The translations under genes and the position numbers were made by a program. This document shows positions 54,201 to 63,254 of a stretch of 64,000 bases of DNA, piece by piece. The notes beneath the pieces are model-generated. The model searched no databases. It saw nothing but the letters and a program-made list of their open reading frames with translations, and was not told the DNA's origin. The stretch is from Branchiostoma floridae (taxonomy: Eukaryota; Chordata; Leptocardii; Amphioxiformes; Branchiostomatidae): assembly GCF_000003815.2 (NCBI RefSeq), contig NC_049983.1:7889202-7953201 (forward strand), written 5' to 3'. The stretch's first letter is position 1, and every line of letters begins with the position of its first letter.

Positions 54201-54265
54201 GCCTGTGGGGGGGCCTCATCTAGCTCAAGGTGGGGGGACAGTGGACGCCGCTCGTCATCACTCAT
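81..54265 (-). CDS. CCDC146: CCDC146 orthologue, 21 coding exons (complete)
   Basis: The protein is almost entirely coiled coil. In vertebrates CCDC146 localises to centrioles, basal bodies and sperm-flagellum microtubules and is needed for sperm flagella. Exons, in transcript order: 54265-54098, 24070-23988, 23158-22949, 22621-22564, 19508-19365, 17671-17639, 16764-16691, 16442-16355, 15850-15711, 15264-14982, 13611-13441, 12114-12026, 11535-11371, 9258-9034, 8748-8684, 8036-7873, 5147-5019, 4564-4427, 4021-3887, 3383-3270, 284-81. All junctions are AG/GT and every phase closes, giving 2880 nt and 959 residues. Blocks I recognise from human CCDC146: [11 protein letters not shown] with GKL-GT at the N terminus, ADNFPE-STEVSK, KKEIxQ-NLREDL, [60 protein letters not shown], and the C terminus [10 protein letters not shown] to [14 protein letters not shown]. 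The ATG follows a plausible 3' splice site at 54286. Intron 1 is 30 kb and contains another gene. I did not find the polyadenylation site; it probably lies beyond the window's left edge. Confidence 0.96.
285..3269. other. CCDC146 intron 20
   Basis: No gene or clear repeat recognised. A GC-richer patch lies at about 1340-1550. The ORFs here have no domain-like features. Confidence 0.6.
3270..3383 (-). CDS. CCDC146: CCDC146 exon 20 (aa 855-892)
   Basis: Reads [20 protein letters not shown], then [18 protein letters not shown]. It corresponds to the human region ending KEWLKVLRDEE, though this stretch is less conserved than its neighbours. Donor GTGGGT. Confidence 0.9.
3887..4021 (-). CDS. CCDC146: CCDC146 exon 19 (aa 810-854)
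   Basis: Reads [20 protein letters not shown], then [20 protein letters not shown]. It matches the human ATEKMMALVAELSMKQALT and EVREKE segment. Acceptor TCATCTGCAG, donor GTGGGT. Confidence 0.95.
4427..4564 (-). CDS. CCDC146: CCDC146 exon 18 (aa 764-809)
   Basis: Reads [20 protein letters not shown], then [17 protein letters not shown] and DTLNLAKS. It matches the human EEKLLEKDFIYEQVSRLTDR. I chose the GTAAGT donor, giving a final AGT codon; a GT three bases earlier is a poorer site. Confidence 0.95.
4896..4986. mobile_element. 91-bp foldback element (TAGCCTG ends)
   Basis: The left arm TAGCCTGAGTGCCAGCCTCT... and the right arm are inverted repeats with several mismatches. In CCDC146 intron 17, 32 bp from exon 17. 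Its left arm resembles 54368-54420. Confidence 0.55.
5019..5147 (-). CDS. CCDC146: CCDC146 exon 17 (aa 721-763)
   Basis: Reads [20 protein letters not shown], then [18 protein letters not shown]. It matches the human FSQCTDRIKDLEKQ and RARFLPGKDL blocks. Phase 0 at both ends, donor GTGAGT. Confidence 0.96.
5220..5440 (-). mobile_element. Possible SINE with B-box-like motif
   Basis: On the minus strand GGGTTTGAATCCCC is close to the tRNA B box. The adjoining part has no coding sense. A single copy in this window, so the boundaries are guesses. Confidence 0.35.
5441..7872. other. CCDC146 intron 16, remaining part
   Basis: Unique-looking AT-rich sequence. I see no gene, RNA or repeat with clear ends. 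Confidence 0.55.
7873..8036 (-). CDS. CCDC146: CCDC146 exon 16 (aa 666-720)
   Basis: Reads [20 protein letters not shown], then [20 protein letters not shown] and LVTLQIQ. Human has EEKIQFLKMKI and LAVLQIQ here. Two partial copies of its acceptor end lie upstream (8108-8164 and 8227-8259), separated by ATCA repeats. Confidence 0.96.
7977..8260 (-). repeat. Tandem copies of CCDC146 exon 16 acceptor end with ATCA repeats
   Basis: GGAACCTGATCTCCTCCTCA occurs at 7977 (true exon), 8108 and 8227. Copy 2 keeps the whole 5' part of the exon and a CCCCCACAG acceptor. Copy 3 is shorter. ATCAATCA microsatellites fill the junctions. Read through, copy 2 soon meets a stop. Confidence 0.9.
8296..8508. mobile_element. 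213-bp MITE with TACTGTAAA termini
   Basis: Left end TACTGTAAATGCAG, right end the inverse of TACTGTAAAAATG. The inside is built of repeated CCGCGAA-TTAAAT words in both orientations. In CCDC146 intron 15, next to the exon-16 duplication. Confidence 0.7.
8684..8748 (-). CDS. CCDC146: CCDC146 exon 15 (aa 644-666)
   Basis: Reads [20 protein letters not shown], almost identical to the human segment. The exon is 65 nt with acceptor TTCTTCCAG and donor GTGAGT, leaving 1 nt. Confidence 0.96.
9034..9258 (-). CDS. CCDC146: CCDC146 exon 14 (aa 569-644)
   Basis: Reads [20 protein letters not shown], then [20 protein letters not shown]. Human has LKHANNVTIRES and EEEMVQLRKRYEKAVQHR at the same place. 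The genuine exon is the most 3' of four successive copies of its acceptor end (119-bp period, up to about 9650). It is the only copy that runs on into a full exon and a GTGAGG donor. Confidence 0.96.
9189..9650 (-). repeat. 119-bp tandem copies of CCDC146 exon 14 acceptor end
   Basis: GGCTGTCCCGCACCACGATG occurs at 9203 (true exon), 9322 and 9441, exactly 119 bp apart. A fourth, truncated copy begins near 9581. Each copy carries the acceptor and about 65-70 nt of exon 14, then returns to intron. The two full extra copies keep the amino-acid sense ([11 protein letters not shown]). Confidence 0.9.
9655..9790 (-). repeat. Interspersed GACCACC repeat, copy 1
   Basis: The reverse complement contains TTAGATAATTTTTT, CCATTGACACA and AGTGACCACCTGTCC, shared in order with 10570-10735 and 24905-25055. 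Type unknown. Confidence 0.5.
10570..10735 (+). repeat. Interspersed GACCACC repeat, copy 2
   Basis: Contains ACCTCTACAAG, GACCACCTAG, TTAGATAATTTTTCTATTG, CACAAGCA and AGTGACCACCTGTC with CAGACCAGA. It matches the copy at 24905 in the same order. Shorter echoes occur near 60675 and 62720. Confidence 0.55.
11079..11313. mobile_element. Related, older hAT-type MITE
   Basis: Ends CAGGGTTCTAGCCAG and GGCTGGCTAGAACACTG match the ends of the element at 38196. It also has a GACGGACAAAAT motif in common. No matching 8-bp flanks remain, which suits an older copy. In CCDC146 intron 13. Confidence 0.65.
11371..11535 (-). CDS. CCDC146: CCDC146 exon 13 (aa 514-569)
   Basis: Reads [20 protein letters not shown], then [16 protein letters not shown] and LQNEIEILR. 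The block is nearly the human REFAKLYDTIRNERNKFVNL segment and is one of the best-conserved parts of the protein. Confidence 0.97.
12026..12114 (-). CDS. CCDC146: CCDC146 exon 12 (aa 485-514)
   Basis: Reads [20 protein letters not shown], then QKKHQEMQV. Coiled coil with acceptor TTCTCCCAG and donor GTAAGC, leaving 2 nt. Confidence 0.93.
12452..12465. promoter_or_regulatory. Perfect palindromic RFX X-box in CCDC146 intron 11
   Basis: The 14-mer GTTGCCATGGCAAC is the exact consensus X-box. It lies between exons 11 and 12 of a ciliary gene. It could be an intronic RFX enhancer or an alternative promoter. It could also be a chance part of an unrecognised repeat, since the AT-rich flanks (about 12380-12780) look repeat-like. 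Confidence 0.5.
13167..13423. mobile_element. MITE-like element with 13-bp TIRs
   Basis: TTTATGTCATACC at 13167-13179 is exactly inverted at 13411-13423. The 257-bp interval is GC-richer than its surroundings and has a GTGTGATA direct repeat. It ends 18 bp from the exon 11 donor. Confidence 0.6.
13441..13611 (-). CDS. CCDC146: CCDC146 exon 11 (aa 428-484)
   Basis: Reads [20 protein letters not shown], then a heptad region ending [14 protein letters not shown], which matches the human IDEKEQKSKDFLKAQ. Phase 0 at both ends. A 257-bp inverted-repeat element ends 18 bp past its donor. Confidence 0.95.
13706..14592 (+). mobile_element. TIR DNA element, copy 1 (887 bp)
   Basis: Non-coding element in CCDC146 intron 10. 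Its ends are TAACATCTATTATC... and the inverted ...GCCAATGCATGTTA, each followed inward by CATAATACCGGTA. It begins and ends in TA, which fits a TA target duplication (Tc1/mariner type; family not proven). The second copy is at 25496-26260, inverted. This copy carries about 115 bp (around 14188-14315) that copy 2 lacks. Confidence 0.8.
14982..15264 (-). CDS. CCDC146: CCDC146 exon 10 (aa 333-427), largest exon
   Basis: Contains [45 protein letters not shown] and AKRNFAQQ-like blocks, all with clear counterparts in human CCDC146 ([29 protein letters not shown]). Acceptor ACCATTGCAG, donor GTGAGA. Confidence 0.96.
15711..15850 (-). CDS. CCDC146: CCDC146 exon 9 (aa 287-333)
   Basis: Reads [20 protein letters not shown], then [20 protein letters not shown]. 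Coiled coil with a GTATGA donor, leaving 2 nt. Confidence 0.93.
15900..16195 (+). mobile_element. tRNA-derived SINE, copy 1
   Basis: A-box-like TGGTTAGAGTG and a degraded B box (AGTTCTGGTCC) are followed by a body with AAAGCCTTTAAA, GCTTTCTCTG, CACTCAGCATT and TGGCCCAGGGCTACTGAAAC. The same body recurs at 60405-60645. In CCDC146 intron 8. Confidence 0.65.
16355..16442 (-). CDS. CCDC146: CCDC146 exon 8 (aa 257-286)
   Basis: Continues as [20 protein letters not shown], then [10 protein letters not shown], coiled coil. Acceptor CAACCAACAG, donor GTATGC, phase 0 end. Confidence 0.92.
16691..16764 (-). CDS. CCDC146: CCDC146 exon 7 (aa 233-257)
   Basis: Reads [20 protein letters not shown], then NRKK. 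It lines up with the human IPVQIGKEIEKITRKK stretch. Acceptor TGTTTGCAG, donor GTAAGT, leaving 2 nt. Confidence 0.93.
17639..17671 (-). CDS. CCDC146: CCDC146 exon 6 (aa 222-232), 33-nt microexon
   Basis: Encodes [11 protein letters not shown] between a CCTGACAG acceptor and a GTGAGC donor. It is phase 0 at both ends, so skipping it would keep the frame. It continues the coiled-coil heptads between exons 5 and 7. Confidence 0.85.
17672..19364. other. CCDC146 intron 5
   Basis: No exon-like or repeat structure recognised. The longest ORF (18365-18754, plus) has no coding character that I can identify. Confidence 0.55.
19365..19508 (-). CDS. CCDC146: CCDC146 exon 5 (aa 174-221)
   Basis: Reads [20 protein letters not shown], then [15 protein letters not shown]. 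This is a heptad-repeat coiled coil that matches the human EELRKEI...NLREDL segment. Donor GTCAGTG, phase 0 at both ends. Confidence 0.95.
20625..20765 (+). mobile_element. tRNA-derived SINE, copy 2 (5' part)
   Basis: TGGCCAAGCGAG resembles an A box. GAATCATACCAAAGACTTTA and TAAGCACTCAGCATT match the other copies. It breaks off before the CCCAGGGCTACTG part. In CCDC146 intron 4. Confidence 0.55.
21659..21838. mobile_element. MITE family with AATTGCAC motifs, copy A (180 bp)
   Basis: Ends TACAGTGAAAGCC and the inverse TACAGAAGAAGCC. The inside holds several AATTGCAC words. Related to 37055-37232, which is inverted relative to it. In CCDC146 intron 4. Confidence 0.65.
22098..22124. repeat. Perfect 13-bp inverted repeat with 1-nt spacer
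   Basis: AACTTTGTGGTAA (22098-22110) and its exact reverse complement (22112-22124) are separated by one C. In CCDC146 intron 4. It may be the relic of a palindromic element or a cruciform-prone site. Confidence 0.7.
22564..22621 (-). CDS. CCDC146: CCDC146 exon 4 (aa 154-173)
   Basis: Short 58-nt exon reading [19 protein letters not shown]. Human has an EEK...KPG block at the same place. The acceptor is TTCTCCCTCCAG and the donor GTAAGA. It changes the reading phase from 2 to 0 and so joins exon 3 to exon 5. Being so short, it is easily missed by ORF-based calling. Confidence 0.92.
22949..23158 (-). CDS. CCDC146: CCDC146 exon 3 (aa 84-154)
   Basis: Encodes [19 protein letters not shown] and then the family-diagnostic [20 protein letters not shown]. 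The acceptor is CTGTCTCCAG and the donor GTAAGAC. Its 5' end is repeated in tandem upstream, at 23450 onward. Confidence 0.95.
23137..23727 (-). repeat. Tandem copy of CCDC146 exon 3 acceptor end and upstream intron
   Basis: A unit of about 313 bp starting at 23137 is repeated at 23450 with roughly 80-90% identity by eye. It contains the first 22 nt of exon 3, the acceptor and about 290 bp of intron. CTGCTATACATGCATG recurs at 23434 and 23711 at the unit ends. Confidence 0.85.
23988..24070 (-). CDS. CCDC146: CCDC146 exon 2 (aa 57-84)
   Basis: Follows a TCTCCTCTTGCAG acceptor and reads [19 protein letters not shown] then TELHDTLR. This is the direct continuation of the LDE motif of exon 1, as in human, which links exons 30 kb apart. 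The donor is GTTGGT, weaker than the others, and leaves 2 nt. Confidence 0.93.
24905..25055 (+). repeat. Interspersed GACCACC repeat, copy 3
   Basis: Same block order as 10570-10735: ACCTCTACATAAG, GACCACCTGG, TTAGATAATTTTTCCATTG, CACAAGCA, AGACCAGAT. In CCDC146 intron 1. Confidence 0.55.
25496..26260 (-). mobile_element. TIR DNA element, copy 2 (765 bp, inverted)
   Basis: Close match to the reverse complement of 13706-14592 across its length, ends included, with an internal deletion of about 115 bp and scattered substitutions. It lies in CCDC146 intron 1, again with TA at both ends. The shared inner part contains an AAAATGGCGGG-like motif and no ORF of note. Confidence 0.8.
26261..35768. 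other. CCDC146 intron 1, gene-free part before the gap
   Basis: About 9.5 kb of AT-rich sequence. No conserved exon, RNA gene or bounded mobile element recognised. A (TTG)n run lies at about 31921-31938 and a duplicated TGTTGACCAATCCATCA at about 34281-34318. Confidence 0.5.
35769..35868. other. Assembly gap (100 N)
   Basis: Exactly 100 N, the usual placeholder for a scaffold gap of unknown length, in CCDC146 intron 1. The two ORFs that run across it are artefacts of the N run. Confidence 0.99.
37055..37232. mobile_element. MITE family with AATTGCAC motifs, copy B (178 bp)
   Basis: Ends TACAGTAGAAGTC and the inverse TACTATAGAAGC, with CTAATTGCACCCAATTTTGC inside matching the inverse of copy A's right side. 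In CCDC146 intron 1. Confidence 0.65.
38196..38536. mobile_element. 341-bp hAT-type MITE with 8-bp target duplication
   Basis: Ends CAGGGCTTTATATAAGCCAG and its inverse CAGGGCTCTAGCCAG; flanked by TAGCTGAT on both sides (38188-38195 and 38537-38544). CAGGG ends with an 8-bp duplication are typical of hAT elements. The interior has repeated TGACGG/CCGTCA motifs. No transposase. In CCDC146 intron 1. Confidence 0.85.
40480..40843 (+). repeat. Two-copy tandem repeat of about 191 bp
   Basis: Copies start with GGTTTCCAAAGTTG at 40480 and 40671 and end in CGCTACAT. The second has an internal deletion of about 18 bp and scattered changes. The short ORFs inside are unrecognised and differ between copies. 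Confidence 0.75.
42068..42575 (+). CDS. FReD gene exon 1: signal peptide and helical region (aa 1-170)
   Basis: Starts [20 protein letters not shown]. After the signal peptide come four cysteines (two flanking SVTTM, then QC, later a CxxxC near the end) and long charged helices such as [17 protein letters not shown] and [16 protein letters not shown]. This suits a multimerisation stalk. The donor GTATGC falls after AAT CCA G; reading past it gives only intronic codons. Confidence 0.85.
42068..50885 (+). CDS. Secreted fibrinogen-related domain protein (two exons)
   Basis: Predicted extracellular lectin-like or innate-immune protein of the fibrinogen-related (FReD) superfamily, which includes ficolins, angiopoietin-like proteins and FREPs. 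Exons 42068-42575 and 50194-50885 join in phase 1 (508 + 692 nt) to give 399 residues. Residues 1-24 are a signal peptide (hydrophobic core [12 protein letters not shown], cleavage likely after VKA). Residues 25-169 are cysteine-bearing and helical with heptad character. Residues 176-399 form the FReD, with four cysteines (C178-C207 and C336-C349 pairs expected) and the usual [27 protein letters not shown] and NLNG motifs. DEDHD at 325-329 is the expected calcium site. N242 and N377 are NxT sequons. It lies entirely inside CCDC146 intron 1 on the other strand. The ligand and exact subfamily cannot be read from sequence. A missed phase-1 exon in the 7.6-kb intron is possible but not needed. Confidence 0.9.
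42576..49512. other. FReD gene intron (first 6.9 kb)
   Basis: No additional phase-1 exon was convincing. ORFs at 43948-44322 and 48914-49330 lack recognisable features. The intron then contains the palindromic MITE at 49513. Confidence 0.5.
49513..49704. mobile_element. 192-bp palindromic MITE with 9-bp target duplication
   Basis: Two near-perfect arms (about 59 bp, 49525-49583 and 49634-49692, plus degenerate outer ends TACTCT/AGAGTA) enclose a loop of about 50 bp. TTACTGACC flanks it directly at 49504-49512 and 49705-49713. A 9-bp duplication points to a Mutator-like transposase. It lies in the FReD gene's intron. The two arm-encoded ORFs are mirror images and not genes. Confidence 0.8.
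50194..50885 (+). CDS. FReD gene exon 2: complete fibrinogen C-terminal domain (aa 170-399)
   Basis: Follows a GTATTTTCCAG acceptor and encodes the whole FReD in one exon. Vertebrate FReDs are usually split over several exons, so this looks like an intron-poor, possibly expanded invertebrate copy. It is visibly GC-richer than the AT-rich flanks. It ends DMKIRPVTF-stop, the family's usual terminus. Confidence 0.95.
50886..51944. other. FReD gene 3' flank
   Basis: Strongly AT-rich. It presumably includes the 3' UTR. No AATAAA was found close to the stop, so the transcript end is not defined. Confidence 0.45.
51945..53148. repeat. Composite tandem array: 31-bp units flanking about 209-bp units
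   Basis: Three 31-bp units built on GGTAACGCTTAACGGT (51945, 51976, 52007) stand on the left. About six degenerate units of the same type stand on the right (52984-53148), in the same orientation. Between them are roughly 209-bp units sharing ATTTTAAAATC-GGACC and ATTTCCTGCATTTT (starts 52319, 52528, a partial one near 52732, 52880) and GCCGAAGGCGCG words. A G14 run lies at about 52303-52317. No coding sequence. In CCDC146 intron 1, downstream of the FReD gene. Confidence 0.7.
53149..54097. other. CCDC146 intron 1, part next to exon 1
   Basis: No gene or clear repeat recognised. Confidence 0.5.
54098..54265 (-). CDS. CCDC146: CCDC146 exon 1 (aa 1-56)
   Basis: Starts at ATG and is acidic and proline-rich ([20 protein letters not shown] onward). 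It ends with the conserved [12 protein letters not shown] block just before a GTAAGTG donor. Phase 0 end. The N-terminal acidic stretch is expected to be disordered; the coiled coil begins in exon 2. Confidence 0.93.
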
Positions 54266-54367
54266 TGTGTCTGTACTTTTGATGTACTATAAAACAATAT
54301 GGACAGTACATTTAGAATCTTTGCTATCTATGTCAGCCAGAAATCATTCAATCTGACATCAAAATCA

Positions 54368-54445
54368 GCCTGAGTATCATCCTCTGTAGTGACCACTGAC
54401 TCTGATTATACTTTCACTTGCTAATCCGTGGTTAGCAAGTGAAAG
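54368..54445. repeat. Repeat fragment with perfect 14-bp hairpin
   Basis: CTTTCACTTGCTAA (54411-54424) is perfectly inverted at 54432-54445 with a 7-nt loop. The left part resembles the foldback element at 4896. In the CCDC146 5' UTR intron. Confidence 0.5.
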
Positions 54446-55006
54446 GATTGAAACTTTAAACAGGCACAGGCATACATACAGATATATACATACAGCATAA
54501 CAGCATACCTATGACATCGATGATGCAACAACAGATCAAACAACGAAAGAATTCCCTACAAACTGATTTGATTTTAAATTTATGTAAATAATTTGACATA
54601 GACAAAAAGCAGTTGTGCCAAACCAAGGACTTTGAAAATTCTACCAGGCATTTTCGCTAAGGTTAAAATGACACAACACCATTGATCTACTGCAAACAAT
54701 ACATAATATATGTACGTAACATTTCTAAGCCTGTTTACAGATCACACATATCCAACTGTTCGCAACTTCAGCGATTGTTTATGAAATCAACAGCAACGTC
54801 GTCGTACCCCCCTCCCCCTCTATAAAAAGTTTAAATGATCAGGACTAATTTGGGTCTTTACCTAACAAATATTCCAAACAGAAGAAGTTTAACTTGTGAA
54901 GCAGTATGTTTGAAACTTTACCTTATTATATATCTGTGCTCTTGGGTCTATAGATCGTCAACAAACCGAAAAGTCGCCCAGACCAACTTCTACCATTCAA
55001 CTTTAC

Positions 55007-55051
55007 TTGGATCCAACATGGCGGCCAAAATAACAGTTACCATGGAGCAAC
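55007..55051 (-). promoter_or_regulatory. Probable CCDC146 promoter: degenerate RFX X-box and YY1-type motif
   Basis: On the minus strand an X-box-like pair (GTTACC, 4-nt spacer, AGCAAC on plus at 55036-55051) lies 10 bp upstream of a YY1-type motif (CAACATGGCGGC on plus, 55014-55025). A GTAAAG donor follows at 55006 and a matching acceptor (TTGTTTTATAG) stands at 54287, 21 bp before the CCDC146 ATG. This suggests a tiny non-coding first exon. RFX control is typical of ciliary genes. The YY1 core reads ATGGCGGC on the plus strand, so divergent transcription is equally possible. Confidence 0.5.
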
Positions 55052-55490
55052 GTAATAAACTCAAGCAGCGCCACCAGCGGAACACATAAAAACTGCAGAA
55101 AATAATATTTCTTTTCCGACATGAACTTATGTAACGTTACTAGCGTTAGTGGACGCGATTATCGGCTAAGGTTATTGGCAGCACTTAAAGGTCTAAATGC
55201 AACATATATAAAAGAAAAGAAAATGAAATGAAATGAAATAACTTTAGAACTGTACTTATGTATTGTCTAATTGTCTGTTTTTATGGGCCTTGTGCCTGAC
55301 AATAAACTATTGACATGACATGTTATTGACAATGCTGGAGTACATTTTTGCAAAGAGCCCAACCTCCTTACCCATATTACTAACGCTAGTATATTGCATG
55401 TGCTGTACTTTTCATGTGTCTAGTTACCTGTAGCTATGTAAGACAATTTATACACAACTCTCTGCAAAAGCGAGACGGTCTATACATTCC

Positions 55491-55586
55491 TAGCCTGGAT
55501 ACCATACCCCAACCTCAAATATCTTTCGTGTTCGATTCCTGCACGATAGATACCTGAGATCGGGCTGGGGTTTGGTAACCAGGCTA
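55491..55586. mobile_element. 96-bp foldback element (TAGCCTGG ends)
   Basis: TAGCCTGGATACCATACCCC is inverted, with a few changes, at the right end (GGGGTTTGGTAACCAGGCTA). It lies between the CCDC146 promoter and the TRIM. Confidence 0.6.
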
Positions 55587-55644
55587 ATATATTCCTGTCC
55601 CAGCATGCTGATATTAACCAAATGATTTTTACGAGATCACTCTA

Positions 55645-56091
55645 GTGTGCATAATTTTTAGCACAGTAGTGTTGAGTAGAGTAGAGAGTTTCCAGCCAGG
55701 TATGATCAGGTATGAGTTTTTGACTCTTACACTTTTGGCCGCTCTTACTCTAGATATCCACAGTTGTAGAAGTATAAGTTGCCTATCTATTGAATCTGGA
55801 CCAGCAAGACCGGATTATGATGATTGCGTCTCCGCACTTGAAGCACCACGTTGCCATATCGATCCTATAAATTCTAGAATCATCAAGGAGGTTAAAAAAA
55901 CAAGTGATTTTTTTTACCCTCCTTGGAATCATTTAGATATATTGCGGACTTGGACTAGTGACCTGAAAGAATGGTCGGGACAAACAGTACATCAGCTAGA
56001 AACCTTGGTCGAAGATAGAAGAAGATGGAAAACTTACGTTGATGGCATTTCTGCCCCTACGGCCGGTGAGGCCATGGGACCGGTGAGGTGA
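55645..56091 (+). pseudogene. Possible non-LTR retrotransposon C-terminal remnant
   Basis: A 148-codon ORF whose end (RTWTSDLKEWSGQTVHQLET, then EDRRRWKTYVDG) resembles the tail of LINE polyproteins, where a W-x-G motif is followed by RxRW. The rest is unrecognised and no catalytic reverse-transcriptase motif is present. It ends 19 bp before the TRIM. It may instead be an unrelated chance ORF. Confidence 0.3.
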
Positions 56092-56110
56092 GGTGAATAT
56101 ATTGTGTATG

Positions 56111-56285
56111 TGAAACAACCAGAGGGGCGAGTAGAACAGAAAGAAACAACATCCCGACTCCCGGGATTCGAACCCGCGCCGAACCCGGGCAGCCGGATCA
56201 CAAATCGGACGTGCAAACCGTTCGGCCAAAAGGCTTAAGCCGTTAGGCGTCTTCGGTTTAGCAGTCCTTGAACACCACTGTTACA
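56111..56285 (-). repeat. TRIM 3' LTR (identical to the 5' LTR)
   Basis: Same 175 bases. A box at 56218-56228, B box at 56164-56174. A minus-strand TTTT at 56228-56231, touching the A box, is a candidate Pol III stop for a transcript begun in the other LTR. Confidence 0.8.
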
Positions 56286-56389
56286 CTACTCCCCCCTTTT
56301 TTTTCAAGATTCGTCCTCGAATCTCCGAGTTCGACATCCCTGTGTGGCACATACTAGCCTGTTACTCACAGGGCCGGCGTGGGAACCAA

Positions 56390-56564
56390 TGAAACAACCA
56401 GAGGGGCGAGTAGAACAGAAAGAAACAACATCCCGACTCCCGGGATTCGAACCCGCGCCGAACCCGGGCAGCCGGATCACAAATCGGACGTGCAAACCGT
56501 TCGGCCAAAAGGCTTAAGCCGTTAGGCGTCTTCGGTTTAGCAGTCCTTGAACACCACTGTTACA
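56390..56564 (-). repeat. TRIM 5' LTR with class-II tRNA-like A/B boxes
   Basis: On the minus strand the A box TGGCCGAACGG (plus 56497-56507) and B box GGTTCGAATCC (plus 56443-56453) start 54 nt apart. That is the class-II (Leu/Ser) tRNA spacing. T-arm pairing (4 of 5) and anticodon-arm pairing (4 of 5, one G-U) remain, but no acceptor stem forms. This is therefore a promoter-like relic, not a functional tRNA. Confidence 0.8.
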
Positions 56565-57001
56565 TATGTATCTGCACCTGTATCATGCATTTACTTGGTC
56601 TAAATTCGTAGTATAATAGTAAAAACCTCATCGCTATAACGTTTTCGTTTAAAGCCAAGTATTTCGCTAGACGTTAAGTCTTGGTGCTACATGTCCTTTT
56701 CGCATAATCTTCACATCCGGATAACTTCCCGAGTACCGGTTGCTGGGCGTGGCACCGCCTACTTGACGACGTGGCGGCGTGTGCAACGTCAGCACCAGAA
56801 TATTCCCATCATGCAACGGGCCAATTTCTGGTGCCTAAAATTCGTTTAAAACTGCACATTTTGGTCGCAATGACATTCAGATTTCAATAATTTATTTAGA
56901 TATTTTCTTACAATATATCCGTAGTTTTAAACGGGTGATATTTTCTCAGATATTGCCAGAATAAGAGCACTTCCGGGAGAGACTACTATCGTCAGAGCTT
57001 G

Positions 57002-57015
57002 GTCACGTGACGTAT
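57002..57015 (+). promoter_or_regulatory. SEC61A upstream E-box/CRE-like site
   Basis: GTCACGTGAC, followed by an overlapping TGACGTAT, about 135 bp before the SEC61A ATG. CACGTG/TGACGT cores are bound by bHLH-ZIP and bZIP factors, including XBP1/ATF6 of the unfolded-protein response that induces translocon genes. Another ACGTGG core is at 56769-56774. No full ERSE (CCAAT-N9-CCACG) was found. Confidence 0.4.
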
Positions 57016-57145
57016 ATCCTTTCCAAGTCGGCCATATTCCTGGGCAGCACGGGTCGGGTGTGCTGTTCCATTTCCACCGATTTTAACCAATTTTTGCCCG
57101 AATTTTGTAATTTTCTCAAGCCATTAGGTCAGGAAAACATCCAGG

Positions 57146-63254
<6,109 letters not shown>

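Larger units (their letters stand above)
56111..56564 (-). mobile_element. Miniature LTR retrotransposon (TRIM) with tRNA-like promoter in its LTRs
   Basis: The element is 454 bp and oriented on the minus strand. Two LTRs of 175 bp (56390-56564 and 56111-56285) are identical, begin TG and end CA. The 104-bp interior has, next to the 5' LTR, TGGTTCCCACGCCGG after one T, complementary to a tRNA-Glu-like 3' end. Next to the 3' LTR it has the purine run A8G6AGTAG. TATG flanks both sides as a 4-bp target duplication. There is no coding capacity, so any movement would need enzymes from elsewhere. Identical LTRs mean recent insertion. A tandem pair of tRNA-derived SINE heads is the alternative, but it does not predict the TG/CA ends, primer site, purine tract and target duplication together. 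Confidence 0.85.

Noticed and set aside
54081-54356. Plus-strand Ser/Gly-rich ORF over CCDC146 exon 1
   Set aside because: Antisense of an exon with conserved [12 protein letters not shown] and correct splice phase.
55019-55089. 23-codon plus-strand ORF MAAKITVTMEQRN... as a gene start
   Set aside because: Stops after 23 codons and overlaps the YY1 core; no downstream exon identified. Kept only as a note on possible divergent transcription.
56153-56235. A functional tRNA gene on the minus strand (and its twin at +279)
   Set aside because: A and B boxes are good, but no 7-bp acceptor stem forms and the sequence sits identically in both LTRs; treated as a promoter relic.
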